Both the position numbers and the translations under genes were made by a program. From Phreatobacter cathodiphilus (GTDB lineage: Bacteria; Pseudomonadota; Alphaproteobacteria; Rhizobiales; Phreatobacteraceae), in assembly GCF_003008515.1 (NCBI RefSeq), contig NZ_CP027668.1, forward strand, positions 2,348,001-2,412,000: a DNA stretch of 64,000 nucleotides, read 5' to 3'. Under the pieces are notes generated by a model. It was not told where the DNA came from and made no database searches. It saw only the letters and a program-made list of their open reading frames with translations. Position 1 is the first letter of the stretch; the number at the start of each line of letters is the position of its first letter. Shown in pieces: positions 46,497-54,385 of this stretch.

Positions 46497-47000
46497 ATGA
46501 TCCGTATCGCCCTCTACCAGCCCGACATCGCCCAGAACACCGGCACCATCCTGCGATTTGCGGCCTGCCTCGGCGTCGCCGTCGACATCGTCGAACCCGC
46601 CGGATTTCCCGTCTCCGACAAGACCTTCCGCCGTGCCGGCATGGATTATCTCGACCATGTCGTCTGGAGGCGCCACGACGACTTCGCTGCCTTCGAGGCC
46701 TGGCGGCGCGGCGAAGGCCGGCGTCTGGTGCTGATGACCACGCGGGGCGCCCTCCCATATCCGGACTTCGCCTTCCGCGCCGGCGACGTGCTGATGGCGG
46801 GACGCGAATCGGCCGGCGTTCCCGACGCGGTGCACGCCTGCGCCGACGGGCGCATCGTCGTTCCCATGCGGCCTGCCATGCGATCGCTGAACGTCGCCGT
46901 GGCCACCGCCATGGTGGCCGGCGAGGCGCTGCGCCAGCTCGGCGGCCTGCCGTCCATCCCCAACGAAAAAGGGCTGCCCGAGGGCAGCCCTTTCGCGTGA
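46497..47000 (+). CDS. trmL: tRNA (cytidine(34)-2'-O)-methyltransferase
   Basis: A 167-residue SPOUT-fold methyltransferase. It begins MIRIALYQPDIAQNTGTILR, then VEPAGFPVSDKTFRRAGMDYLD near 38-59, and the C-terminal knot GRESAGVPDAVHA near 103-115 and MRSLNVAVATAMVAGEALRQ near 130-150. It methylates the wobble position of tRNA-Leu species. The ATG at 46497 follows a GTG two codons upstream that is less likely. Its last codons overlap a terminator for the opposite gene. Confidence 0.94.
   Translation: MIRIALYQPDIAQNTGTILRFAACLGVAVDIVEPAGFPVSDKTFRRAGMDYLDHVVWRRHDDFAAFEAWRRGEGRRLVLMTTRGALPYPDFAFRAGDVLMAGRESAGVPDAVHACADGRIVVPMRPAMRSLNVAVATAMVAGEALRQLGGLPSIPNEKGLPEGSPFA
46966..46993 (-). terminator. 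terminator of the 47017 outer-membrane gene, embedded in the trmL end
   Basis: A perfect 12-base-pair stem AAAGGGCTGCCC/GGGCAGCCCTTT with a two-base loop. On the minus strand it is followed by five T, so it serves the outer-membrane gene; it lies within the last codons of trmL on the plus strand. Confidence 0.85.
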
Positions 47001-47016
47001 TCGACGAAGCCGGCGA

Positions 47017-47775
47017 TCAGTAACGGGCCACCGCGCCCGGACCGGTCGAGAACAGATAGTTCAGGCCGATCTTGACGGTGTGGACGTTGTTGCGGATCCG
47101 CGTGCTGTCGAAGCCGGTCGGGTCGAGCGAGCCCGGGCCCGGGAGCTGCGTCGAGGAACCGAAGTCGTAGTACATGTACTCGAGCTTGGTCGTGACGTTC
47201 GGGGTCCAGGCATATTCGAGGCCGGCACCGAGAGCGTAGCCGACGCGCGAGTTGCTGTAGCCGCCGACCTGGGTGACGGTCGGAGCGTCATAGGTCCGGT
47301 GGCGGAACTGGCCGAAGGCGACACCGCCCGTGGCGTAGATCAGCGTGCGGTCCCATGCCCAGCCCACGCGGCCGCGGATCGAGCCGAGGAAGTTGGCGCG
47401 CGAGGCGCAGGTGAAGGCGGCGTTGGGGCAGGAGCTCCAGCCGCTGAGGTCGGCGGCGGAGGCGTCGCCCTCGATGCCGAGCACGATGTTGTTGATCTGA
47501 TAGTTGAAGCCGAGCTGGCCGCCGCCGAAGACGCCGTCCATGGAGGGCGAGACCGAGGTGCCCGAAGGGCTGAAGCCCCAGTTCGACCGGCCCCAGCCGT
47601 AGCCGACGTGGACGCCGCCGTAGAAGCCCGACCAGTTGAAGGCGGAGGGAACCACGACCGCAGTCTCGGCCACCGGCATGCGCGGCGAGCCGAGATCGGC
47701 GGCGAGCGCGCCGGACGAGATCGCGGTGGTGGAGAGAGCAGCGGCGGCGACGCCGGCAAGGAGCAGCTTTTTCAT
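47017..47775 (-). CDS. outer-membrane beta-barrel protein (Omp31-like), paralogue 2
   Basis: A 252-residue exported barrel. Signal KKLLLAGVAAAALSTTAISSGALA, mature start ADLGSPRMPV, first strand FNWSGFYGGVHVGYGWG, inner barrel strands GQLGFNYQINNIVLGIEGD, and C-terminus NYLFSTGPGAVARY. It has an extra cysteine pair (SCPNAAFTCAS) in one loop not seen in the 10703 or 48194 copies. The terminator at 46966 lies 24 bases past its stop. Confidence 0.88.
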   Translation of the reverse strand: MKKLLLAGVAAAALSTTAISSGALAADLGSPRMPVAETAVVVPSAFNWSGFYGGVHVGYGWGRSNWGFSPSGTSVSPSMDGVFGGGQLGFNYQINNIVLGIEGDASAADLSGWSSCPNAAFTCASRANFLGSIRGRVGWAWDRTLIYATGGVAFGQFRHRTYDAPTVTQVGGYSNSRVGYALGAGLEYAWTPNVTTKLEYMYYDFGSSTQLPGPGSLDPTGFDSTRIRNNVHTVKIGLNYLFSTGPGAVARY

Positions 47776-48143
47776 CTGTGTCGTCCCTTGAAGAGCGCGG
47801 GGACGAGACCCCGGCTACCAGAGTTCAGAACCCCTTGCCCCCAAGGCGGTTCCCGTTGCACGAAACAATTCCACGGGTGACACCGCCTTTTCGCGGGCGC
47901 AACCCGCGAAATTCCCGCTCTGGTAGCCCGATATTGTCGACTGGTAGGGAGGTGGGTGAGCCAGGACTCACGAAGCCTGAGGTGTCGCCTCAAAGCCACT
48001 CACGCAGGGTCAGGGACGGGCCGTAGCGACGGCGGACCATCGCCGTGTCCGCCGACGGTCCGGCAGACCATGCGGCAGGCACCTCTACCCGGACGCCGAG
48101 GCTCCGCTCATCTGGCCTTCCGTGCGAGGCGCCGAAACGCAAA
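47776..48143. promoter_or_regulatory. gene-free leader region with nested inverted repeats
   Basis: This stretch upstream of the 47017 gene holds an exact 11-base inverted repeat, GGCTACCAGAG (47813-47823) against CTCTGGTAGCC (47918-47928). Inside it lies TTTCGCGGG (47889-47897) against CCCGCGAAA (47903-47911), a 9-base hairpin. These would form a long structured leader in the outer-membrane gene's mRNA. No gene is supported on either strand. Confidence 0.5.
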
Positions 48144-48165
48144 CGGGCCGCCCGAAGGCGGCCCG
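48144..48165 (-). terminator. probable terminator of the 48194 outer-membrane gene
   Basis: A perfect GGGCCGCC/GGCGGCCC stem with a small loop, 28 bases after the stop on the minus strand; it is followed by GTTTGCGTTT rather than a clean T run, so termination may be partial. Confidence 0.65.
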
Positions 48166-48193
48166 CTCGTCCCTCCGACGTTGATGCGTCAGA

Positions 48194-48919
48194 TCAGTAG
48201 CGTGCGACGACGGCCGACGGGCCGGTCGAGAAGAGGTAGCTCACGCCGAGACGGACCGTGTGCGCCTGCAGCGACGTCCGCTGGATCACGAACGGATAAA
48301 GCGGCGCCAGGTCACGGGCAACGCTGCCGTAATTCGCATAACGGTACTCGAGGCGCGTGGTCCAGTTCGGGGCGAAGGCATACTCGACGCCGGCGCCGAG
48401 CGTCCAGCCGGCGCGGGTCATGTTATAGCCCTGGAGCTGGCCACCAGCCGGACCACCCGACAGACCGAACTGGGCGAACGCGAGGCCGCCGGTCACGTAG
48501 AGGAGAGCCCTGTCGACGGCGACACCGGCGCGCGCGCGCAGCGAACCCTGCCAGCGGTCGTCGAAGCGACCAGATGACGTGCCCCCGGTCAGATCGGTCC
48601 GGATCCCGCGAATGCCCGAGATCTCAATGTCGCCCTCGAAGCCGAGGACGGCATTGTTGATCTGGTAGTTGTAACCGGCATGAACGCCGCCGAAAACGCC
48701 GTTCGATCGCACCGGGAGGGTCGGCGCGCCGTTGTCGAAGGTGGATGAGCCGTTCAGCCAGCCATAGCCAATCTGGGCGCCGAGATAGAAGCCGGTCCAG
48801 TTGAAGACCGGGGCGACGACAGCCGCCGCGACAGGCGCGCGCGGCACGCCGAGGTCGGCGGCCTGGGCGCCGGCGGCGAAGGCCACGAGGGCGGTGGTGG
48901 CGAGAATGAACGTCTTCAT
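48194..48919 (-). CDS. outer-membrane beta-barrel protein (Omp31-like), paralogue 3
   Basis: A 241-residue exported barrel with signal KTFILATTALVAFAAGAQA, mature start AADLGVPRAPVA, first strand FNWTGFYLGAQIGYGWL, and end LFSTGPSAVVARY. Closest to the 10703 copy over the signal and C-terminus. The ATG at 48919 is chosen because it opens the signal peptide; the open frame upstream has no barrel features. Confidence 0.88.
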   Translation of the reverse strand: MKTFILATTALVAFAAGAQAADLGVPRAPVAAAVVAPVFNWTGFYLGAQIGYGWLNGSSTFDNGAPTLPVRSNGVFGGVHAGYNYQINNAVLGFEGDIEISGIRGIRTDLTGGTSSGRFDDRWQGSLRARAGVAVDRALLYVTGGLAFAQFGLSGGPAGGQLQGYNMTRAGWTLGAGVEYAFAPNWTTRLEYRYANYGSVARDLAPLYPFVIQRTSLQAHTVRLGVSYLFSTGPSAVVARY

Positions 48920-49173
48920 CAAATGGTCCTCGAAAACTGCGGGCCTGCGAGTGAAGGCGCATGCGGCCTCACCAACAATCTGAGCAGGTGATACCCCCAC
49001 CCGGACCGTCGGTCGAGGACCGGAATACCTCCTGAAAGCGGGGTGTTGCTCGGCCGCCACAGATTTCACATGGCGCCTGTGGAGTGGTCATGGCGGACAG
49101 CCGACCGAACGGTCTGGTCGAGGCCGAGGTCAACCGATCGCCGAAGCATCGGCCGTCGAATCGGAGCCCAAAA

Positions 49174-49224
49174 AGCAGACGGGCCGGTCGTGAAGAGGTA
49201 GCTCACGCCGACACGGACGGCATG
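49174..49224 (-). pseudogene. decayed C-terminal fragment of an outer-membrane barrel gene
   Basis: Minus-strand codons give HAVRVGVSYLFTTGPSA, closely matching the end of the 48194 protein (HTVRLGVSYLFSTGPSA). A 41-base stretch (49178-49218) is identical to 48216-48256 at all but two positions. The final ARY and stop are lost. No other barrel sequence is recognisable in the rest of this 647-base gene-free interval (48920-49566). Confidence 0.75.
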
Positions 49225-49566
49225 GTGGAGACGAACTGTGCATGTGAAGGTGCCGCCCCGTCCGGCGAATTCAATGTCCGTTCGACGTGAAATCCGAGGA
49301 TTCCGACGCGGAGCCTCGTGTCCGGCCACTGGTTCATTATCGGCACCGAGTCGCGCAAGGTCATCGCTTCGGCACGCGCAGATAGCGGGCCATGGAAGCA
49401 ATGGCGCCCTGCGGAACTGGGCATTTTCAACACCGTCGTTGGCGAGTCGAGCAGCACGAACTCTCGCATCCCCGGCGTTCTGCGGCGGCTTGGGCCGGCG
49501 GCGGGAGCATGCTTATATGGGCGTTAACCCTAGCCGGCCTGCCGGCAATGCCTCTGTGAGGTTCCA

Positions 49567-50223
49567 GTGGACCCCAAGCCAGCATCCACCCGCCCAGGCC
49601 TGGCCGAGACGATCCGCGCCATCCGCATCGACGAGGCCGAGCGCACCGGCGTCGTCGTCGCGTTGCGCGAGGCCGACATCGCCCGCCTCGACATCCTGCA
49701 CGACCGGCTGAAGCCGGTGCTCGCCGACATTCCCCGCGGCGTCGACCTGTTCGACGTCGCGGTCACCCCCGGCGCCACGCCGCGCCTGTGGATCGACATG
49801 ATCGCCTTCGTCGAGATGGCCCGCGACAAGCGCAGCTACCGCTTCCTGCAGGACACGCGCGAGGGCCGCCGCGTCATGATCGAGAGCGCCGATCCCGATC
49901 AGGTCGCCGAGCGCATCACCGCCTATATCGCCCGCCGGCTGATCGAGCGCGAGCGGCTGCTGGCGATGCCGCCCGTCCTCGACTATCCGGCCCTGCCCCC
50001 GGCCGACCTGCCGCCGGTTTTCGCCGCACCGCGTGCAGTCGGCGGGTCCGCGCCGGCCGGGGAGGCCTCCGCGGATCCCGCGCCTGCTCCTGCCCCGCCG
50101 CCTGCCGTCGCACGCGAGGGCGTCCGCTTCTCCGGCCTCGGTGCCTTCGTCCTCTTCCTGCTCGGCATCGCCGTCGGGATCGGTGGCGTGCTCGGCCTCG
50201 CCCAGTTCGCCGCCCGCTTCTGA
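49567..50223 (+). CDS. protein with C-terminal membrane anchor, unknown function
   Basis: A 218-residue protein from a GTG start after GAGG. The N-terminal 140 residues are a soluble globular part (RLWIDMIAFVEMARDKRSYRFLQDTREGRRVMIE is distinctive), then a proline/alanine linker and one membrane helix (FVLFLLGIAVGIGGVLGL near 196-213). The family seems conserved in Rhizobiales but I cannot name a function. It is followed by the sugar-acid operon. Confidence 0.75.
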   Translation: MDPKPASTRPGLAETIRAIRIDEAERTGVVVALREADIARLDILHDRLKPVLADIPRGVDLFDVAVTPGATPRLWIDMIAFVEMARDKRSYRFLQDTREGRRVMIESADPDQVAERITAYIARRLIERERLLAMPPVLDYPALPPADLPPVFAAPRAVGGSAPAGEASADPAPAPAPPPAVAREGVRFSGLGAFVLFLLGIAVGIGGVLGLAQFAARF

Positions 50224-50341
50224 CGGCCGTGCGTAAAGGCTCCCATGCGACGCCCCCCTTCCGGAGAGGGGGTGCGGGAGGCTAGCGTGCGCGCCCGAAT
50301 TGCCGCGGCCCGAGGCCGACGACCATCACGAGAGCCGAAGC

Positions 50342-51820
50342 ATGAGCACCCAGACCATCGCCGCCACCCGCGCCGTCGCGCCGAACTATCTCAACGTGGT
50401 CGACGGCCGGAGCGTCGCGGCGCTCGGCGGGGCCACCCTCGACGTGGTCGGCCCCTCGGACGGCGCGGTCCTCACGCAGATGCCGCGCAGCGGCGCCGAG
50501 GACGTCGACCGCGCCGTCGCCGCCGCCCGCAAGGCCTTCGAGGAGGGCCCCTGGGGCCGCATGACCGCCACCGAGCGCGGCCGCCTGCTCTGCAAGCTGG
50601 GCGAAGCCATCCTCGCCAACCACGACGAGCTCTCCTTCCTCGAGAGCGTCGACACCGGCAAGCCGGCCCGCCAGGGCAAGGCCGACATCACCGCTGCCGC
50701 CCGCTATTTCGAGTTCTACGGCACCGCCGCCGACAAGGTGCACGGCGAGACCATCCCCTTCCTCAACGGCTACACCGTCGCCGTCGTCCGCGACCCCCAC
50801 GGCGTCACCGGCCACATCGTGCCCTGGAACTATCCGGCGCAGATCTTCGGCCGCTCCGTCGCCGCCTCCCTCGCCTGCGGCAACACCTGCGTGGTGAAGC
50901 CGGCGGAGGACGCCTGCCTCTCCCTCATCCGCATCTGCGAGCTGGCCCTCGAGGTCGGCTTCCCGCCGGGCGTGCTCAACCTCGTCACCGGCCTCGGCGA
51001 GGAGGCGGGCGCGGCCCTCTCCTCCCATCGCGGCATCGACTTCATCTCCTTCACCGGCTCTCCGGAGGTGGGCACGCTGATCCAGGCGGCGGCGGCGAAG
51101 AACCATATCGGCTGCACCCTGGAGCTCGGCGGCAAGTCGCCCCAGGTGGTGTTCAAGGACGCCGACTTCGACGCGGCGGTGCCGAGCCTCGTCAACGCCA
51201 TCATCCAGAACGGCGGCCAGACCTGCTCGGCAGGTTCCCGCATGCTGGTGGAGCGCCCCGCCTATGACGAGCTCGTCGCGCGCGTCGCCGAGCGTTTCCG
51301 CACCGTGCGCGTCGGCGCCTGGGACATGGATCTCGACTGCGGCCCGATGATCACCCCCGGCCAGAAGAAGCGCGTCGAGGACTTCCTCGCCCGCGCCCGC
51401 GCCGACGGCATTCCGGTCCTCGCCGAGGGCCAGCTCGCGCCGAACCTGCCGCCCAACGGCTACTACGTCGCGCCCACCCTGTTCGGCCCGGTGCCGCGCT
51501 CCAACCGCCTCGCCTGCGACGAGGTCTTCGGCCCGGTCCTCTCCGCCATTCCCTTCGACGACGAGGAGGACGCCGTCCGCCTCGCCAACGGCACCGATTT
51601 CGGCCTCGTCGCTGGCGTCTGGAGCCGCGACGCGAAGCGCTCCATGCGGGTCGCCCGCGCCATGCGCTGCGGCCAGGTCTTCGTCAACGGCTACGGCGCC
51701 GGCGGCGGCATCGAGCTGCCCTTCGGCGGCGTCAAGAAGTCCGGCCACGGCCGCGAGAAGGGCTTCGAGGCGCTCTACGAGTTCTCCGCCTCCAAGACCG
51801 TCGTCATCAACCACGGCTGA
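50342..51820 (+). CDS. NAD(P)+-dependent aldehyde dehydrogenase
   Basis: A 492-residue ALDH-superfamily enzyme. The catalytic asparagine is in VPWNYPAQIFGRSVA near 160, the nucleotide motif is GSPEVGTLI near 237, the glutamate motif is LELGGKSPQVVF near 260, and the catalytic cysteine is in GQTCSAGSRML near 292. It oxidises an aldehyde to the acid. It is the first gene of an ALDH-SDR-FAH operon, so a sugar-derived semialdehyde such as 2-oxoglutarate semialdehyde is possible. Confidence 0.92.
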   Translation: MSTQTIAATRAVAPNYLNVVDGRSVAALGGATLDVVGPSDGAVLTQMPRSGAEDVDRAVAAARKAFEEGPWGRMTATERGRLLCKLGEAILANHDELSFLESVDTGKPARQGKADITAAARYFEFYGTAADKVHGETIPFLNGYTVAVVRDPHGVTGHIVPWNYPAQIFGRSVAASLACGNTCVVKPAEDACLSLIRICELALEVGFPPGVLNLVTGLGEEAGAALSSHRGIDFISFTGSPEVGTLIQAAAAKNHIGCTLELGGKSPQVVFKDADFDAAVPSLVNAIIQNGGQTCSAGSRMLVERPAYDELVARVAERFRTVRVGAWDMDLDCGPMITPGQKKRVEDFLARARADGIPVLAEGQLAPNLPPNGYYVAPTLFGPVPRSNRLACDEVFGPVLSAIPFDDEEDAVRLANGTDFGLVAGVWSRDAKRSMRVARAMRCGQVFVNGYGAGGGIELPFGGVKKSGHGREKGFEALYEFSASKTVVINHG

Positions 51821-51864
51821 CCGCCCGGTCGCCGCACCAAGCATCCACGCATTAGGGGGAAACC

Positions 51865-52611
51865 ATGCGTCTCAAGGACAAGGTCGCCATCGTCACCGGC
51901 GGCGCGCAGGGCTTCGGTCTCGGCATCGTCGAGACCTTCGCCAAGGAGGGCGCGCGCGTCGTCGTCCTCGACCTCAACGAGGAGGGCGCCAAGGCGGCGG
52001 CCAAGCCCTTTGGCCGCAAGGCCTTCGGCATGAAGTGCGACGTCTCCAAGGCCAGGGACGTGCAGCGCGCCGTGGCCAAGACGCTGGAGCGCTTCGGCCG
52101 GGTCGACGTGCTGGTCAACAACGCCGGCACCTCCCACCGCAACCGCCCGATGCTGGAGGTCGACGAGGAGACCTTCGACCGCGTCTTCGACGTCAACGTG
52201 AAGTCGATCTTCCACTTCGCCCACGCGGTCGTCCCGCCCATGCGCGCCCAGGGCGGCGGCGCCATCATCAATGTCGGCTCCACCGCCGGCATCCGGCCGC
52301 GCCCGGGCCTCGCCTGGTACAACGCCTCCAAAGGCGCGGTGAACCTGCTCACCAAGTCGATGGCCGTGGAACTCGCCCCCGACAAGATCCGCGTCTGCGC
52401 CCTCGCCCCGGTGGCCGGCGACACGCCTCTCCTCGGCATGTTCATGGGCGAGGACACCCCGGAGATGCGCAAGAAGTTCATCGCCTCCATCCCCATGGGC
52501 CGCCTGTCGACGCCCAAGGACATCGCCGACGCGGCGCTGTTCCTCGCCGCCGATCCCGGCAACTTCCTCACCGGCGTCGTGCTGGAAGTGGATGGAGGAC
52601 GCTGCATATGA
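51865..52611 (+). CDS. short-chain dehydrogenase/reductase
   Basis: A 248-residue SDR. Classical motifs are present: TGGAQGFGLGI near 12-22 (cofactor), NNAG near 88, catalytic serine in NVGSTAG near 138, and YNASKGAV near 152-159 with Tyr and Lys. The end VDGGRCI is standard. Its stop overlaps the ATG of the FAH gene by 4 bases, so the two are coupled. Probably oxidises a hydroxy group in the same sugar or sugar-acid pathway. Confidence 0.93.
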   Translation: MRLKDKVAIVTGGAQGFGLGIVETFAKEGARVVVLDLNEEGAKAAAKPFGRKAFGMKCDVSKARDVQRAVAKTLERFGRVDVLVNNAGTSHRNRPMLEVDEETFDRVFDVNVKSIFHFAHAVVPPMRAQGGGAIINVGSTAGIRPRPGLAWYNASKGAVNLLTKSMAVELAPDKIRVCALAPVAGDTPLLGMFMGEDTPEMRKKFIASIPMGRLSTPKDIADAALFLAADPGNFLTGVVLEVDGGRCI

Positions 52612-53780
52612 CCGCCCTCGCCCTCTCCGCCGCCACCACCCTTCCCGCCGACGGCACGGCGGGAACCCTCGTCGGCCGCGTCTTCCGGCCGGGCCTCGGG
52701 CCCTCCGTGGTCGCGATCCGCGCAGAGGGCGTCTTCGACCTCACGAGCGCCTTCCCGACCACCGCCGACCTCTTCGATACGGCAGACCCGGCGAAGGCGG
52801 TGGCCGCCACCGCCGGCGAGCGCATCGGCGACCTCGCCACCCTGCTCGCCAACACCCCGCCCGACGGTCGCGACGCGTCGAGGCCCTTCTTCCTCTCCCC
52901 CGTCGACCTGCAGGCGGTGAAGGCGGCGGGCGTCACCTTCGCCATCTCCATGGTGGAGCGCGTCATCGAGGAACAGGCCAAGGGCGTGCCGGAGCGCGCC
53001 GCCGCCATTCGCGAGGAGATCGGCGCCATCATCGGCGGCGAGCTGAAAGGCCTCAAACCCGGCTCCCCGGAGGCCGCCGCCCTCAAGAAGCACCTGCAGG
53101 AGCGCGGGCTCTGGTCGCAATATCTCGAGGTCGGCATCGGTCCCGACGCGGAGATCTTCACCAAGGCCCCGGTCCTCTCTTCCGTCGGCACCGGCGCCGA
53201 TGTCGGCATCCACCCGATCTCTACCTGGAACAACCCGGAGCCCGAGGTGGTGCTGGTCATCGCCTCGACGGGGCGCATCGTCGGCGCCACCCTCGGCAAC
53301 GACGTCAACCTGCGCGACGTCGAGGGCCGCTCGGCCCTGCTCCTCGGCAAGGCGAAGGACAACAACGCCTCCGCCGCCCTCGGTCCCTTCGTGCGCCTGT
53401 TCGACGGCACCTTCGGCATCGACCACGTCAGGTCCATGAAGATCGCCCTCACCGTCACCGGCGAGGATGGCTTCGTGCTCGACGGCCGCAGCGACATGGC
53501 GGCCATCTCGCGCGACGTCGAGGACCTGGCGCGCCAGGCCATCGGCCCGCACCACCAATATCCCGACGGGCTCGTGCTCTATTGCGGCACGCTCTTCGCG
53601 CCGATCAAGGACCGCGGCGAGGCCGGCAAGGGCTTCACCCACAGGCTCGGCGACATCGTCACCATCGCCAGCGACGGCCTCGGCAGCCTGACCAACCGGG
53701 TGCGGCTCTCGACCGAATGCCCACCCTGGACGGAGGGCATCCGCAGCCTGATGGCGAGCCTGTCGCGGCGGCGCGCCTGA
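52608..53780 (+). CDS. fumarylacetoacetate-hydrolase family protein
   Basis: A 390-residue FAH-superfamily protein of the longer COG3970 kind. A metal-binding block lies near residues 125-145 (ERVIEEQAKGVPERAAAIREE), with HPISTWNNPEPEVVLVIASTG and LGNDVNLRDVEGRSALLLGKAKDNN near 200-250, and GTLFAPIKDRGEAGKGF near 325-341. Members hydrate or cleave 2-oxo-3-deoxy sugar acids. In this operon a role in sugar-acid breakdown is plausible; substrate unknown. Confidence 0.88.
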   Translation: MTALALSAATTLPADGTAGTLVGRVFRPGLGPSVVAIRAEGVFDLTSAFPTTADLFDTADPAKAVAATAGERIGDLATLLANTPPDGRDASRPFFLSPVDLQAVKAAGVTFAISMVERVIEEQAKGVPERAAAIREEIGAIIGGELKGLKPGSPEAAALKKHLQERGLWSQYLEVGIGPDAEIFTKAPVLSSVGTGADVGIHPISTWNNPEPEVVLVIASTGRIVGATLGNDVNLRDVEGRSALLLGKAKDNNASAALGPFVRLFDGTFGIDHVRSMKIALTVTGEDGFVLDGRSDMAAISRDVEDLARQAIGPHHQYPDGLVLYCGTLFAPIKDRGEAGKGFTHRLGDIVTIASDGLGSLTNRVRLSTECPPWTEGIRSLMASLSRRRA

Positions 53781-53875
53781 CGGGGACGGCGAGGGACGTC
53801 CCTCGCCGGCCGCCGCTGTGATGGGCCCGTCACGGAGCACCGCTAGGGTTTGCCTCGCACCCTAAGGAGGCACCC

Positions 53876-54115
53876 ATGACGTTCACACCCGGCGATATCG
53901 TTACCCTGAAGTCCGGCGGCCAGCCGCTGACGGTCACCGCCATCGGCGACGACGAGGCCACCTGCATCTGGCTCGGCGAGGAGGGTGACCTCTTCCGTGA
54001 GGCCATTCCGCTCGTCGCCCTGCAGGCCCTCGACCTCGAGGAGGAAGAGGGTGAGGACGACGAGGATGGCGACGACGACGAGAAGGACGAGGAAGAGGAA
54101 GAGGCTGCGGCCTGA
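53876..54115 (+). CDS. YodC family protein (DUF2158)
   Basis: A 79-residue protein. The domain FTPGDIVTLKSGGQPLTV (near 3-20) and CIWLGEEGDLFREAIPL is the YodC/DUF2158 beta-domain, followed by a tail of about 25 glutamates and aspartates. Function is unknown. AAGGAGG lies before the ATG at 53876. It is convergent with the next small gene. Confidence 0.78.
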   Translation: MTFTPGDIVTLKSGGQPLTVTAIGDDEATCIWLGEEGDLFREAIPLVALQALDLEEEEGEDDEDGDDDEKDEEEEEAAA

Positions 54116-54122
54116 GGGGTCC

Positions 54123-54365
54123 TCAGTCCGACGTCGGAAGGCGGCGCATCGTGAACTCGATGCGCCCGTCCTCCAGTTCGCGCCAGAACTCGACCTCGGT
54201 CAGATAGGCGGCGCGGGGAAACCGGTCGAGGATTTCCCGCGCCTTGATGCGGGCCGCATCGCGCGGCAGCACGAAGGTCTCGCGCTTCCAGCCGTCGGAT
54301 TCGCGGCTCGCCGACCCCGGCGCCCGGCGGAATGCGTCGAAGGGTCTGCGGCCGCCGGATCTCAT
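54123..54365 (-). CDS. small protein of unknown function
   Basis: An 80-residue basic soluble protein with RETFVLPRDAARIKAREILDRFPRAAYL and EFWRELEDGRIEFTMRRL, helical in look. No signal peptide. I do not recognise the family. Its 5' end lies 20 bases downstream of the FeeM-like gene's stop, transcribed in the same direction, so it could be a second gene of that unit. Confidence 0.6.
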   Translation of the reverse strand: MRSGGRRPFDAFRRAPGSASRESDGWKRETFVLPRDAARIKAREILDRFPRAAYLTEVEFWRELEDGRIEFTMRRLPTSD

Positions 54366-54385
54366 GGCCCTCGCCTCCCGGTGTG

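Noticed and set aside
49066-49401. The 111-residue open frame holding the barrel relic, as an intact gene
   Set aside because: Only about 17 residues match the barrel C-terminus; the rest is unlike any barrel, there is no signal peptide, and the terminal ARY is gone.
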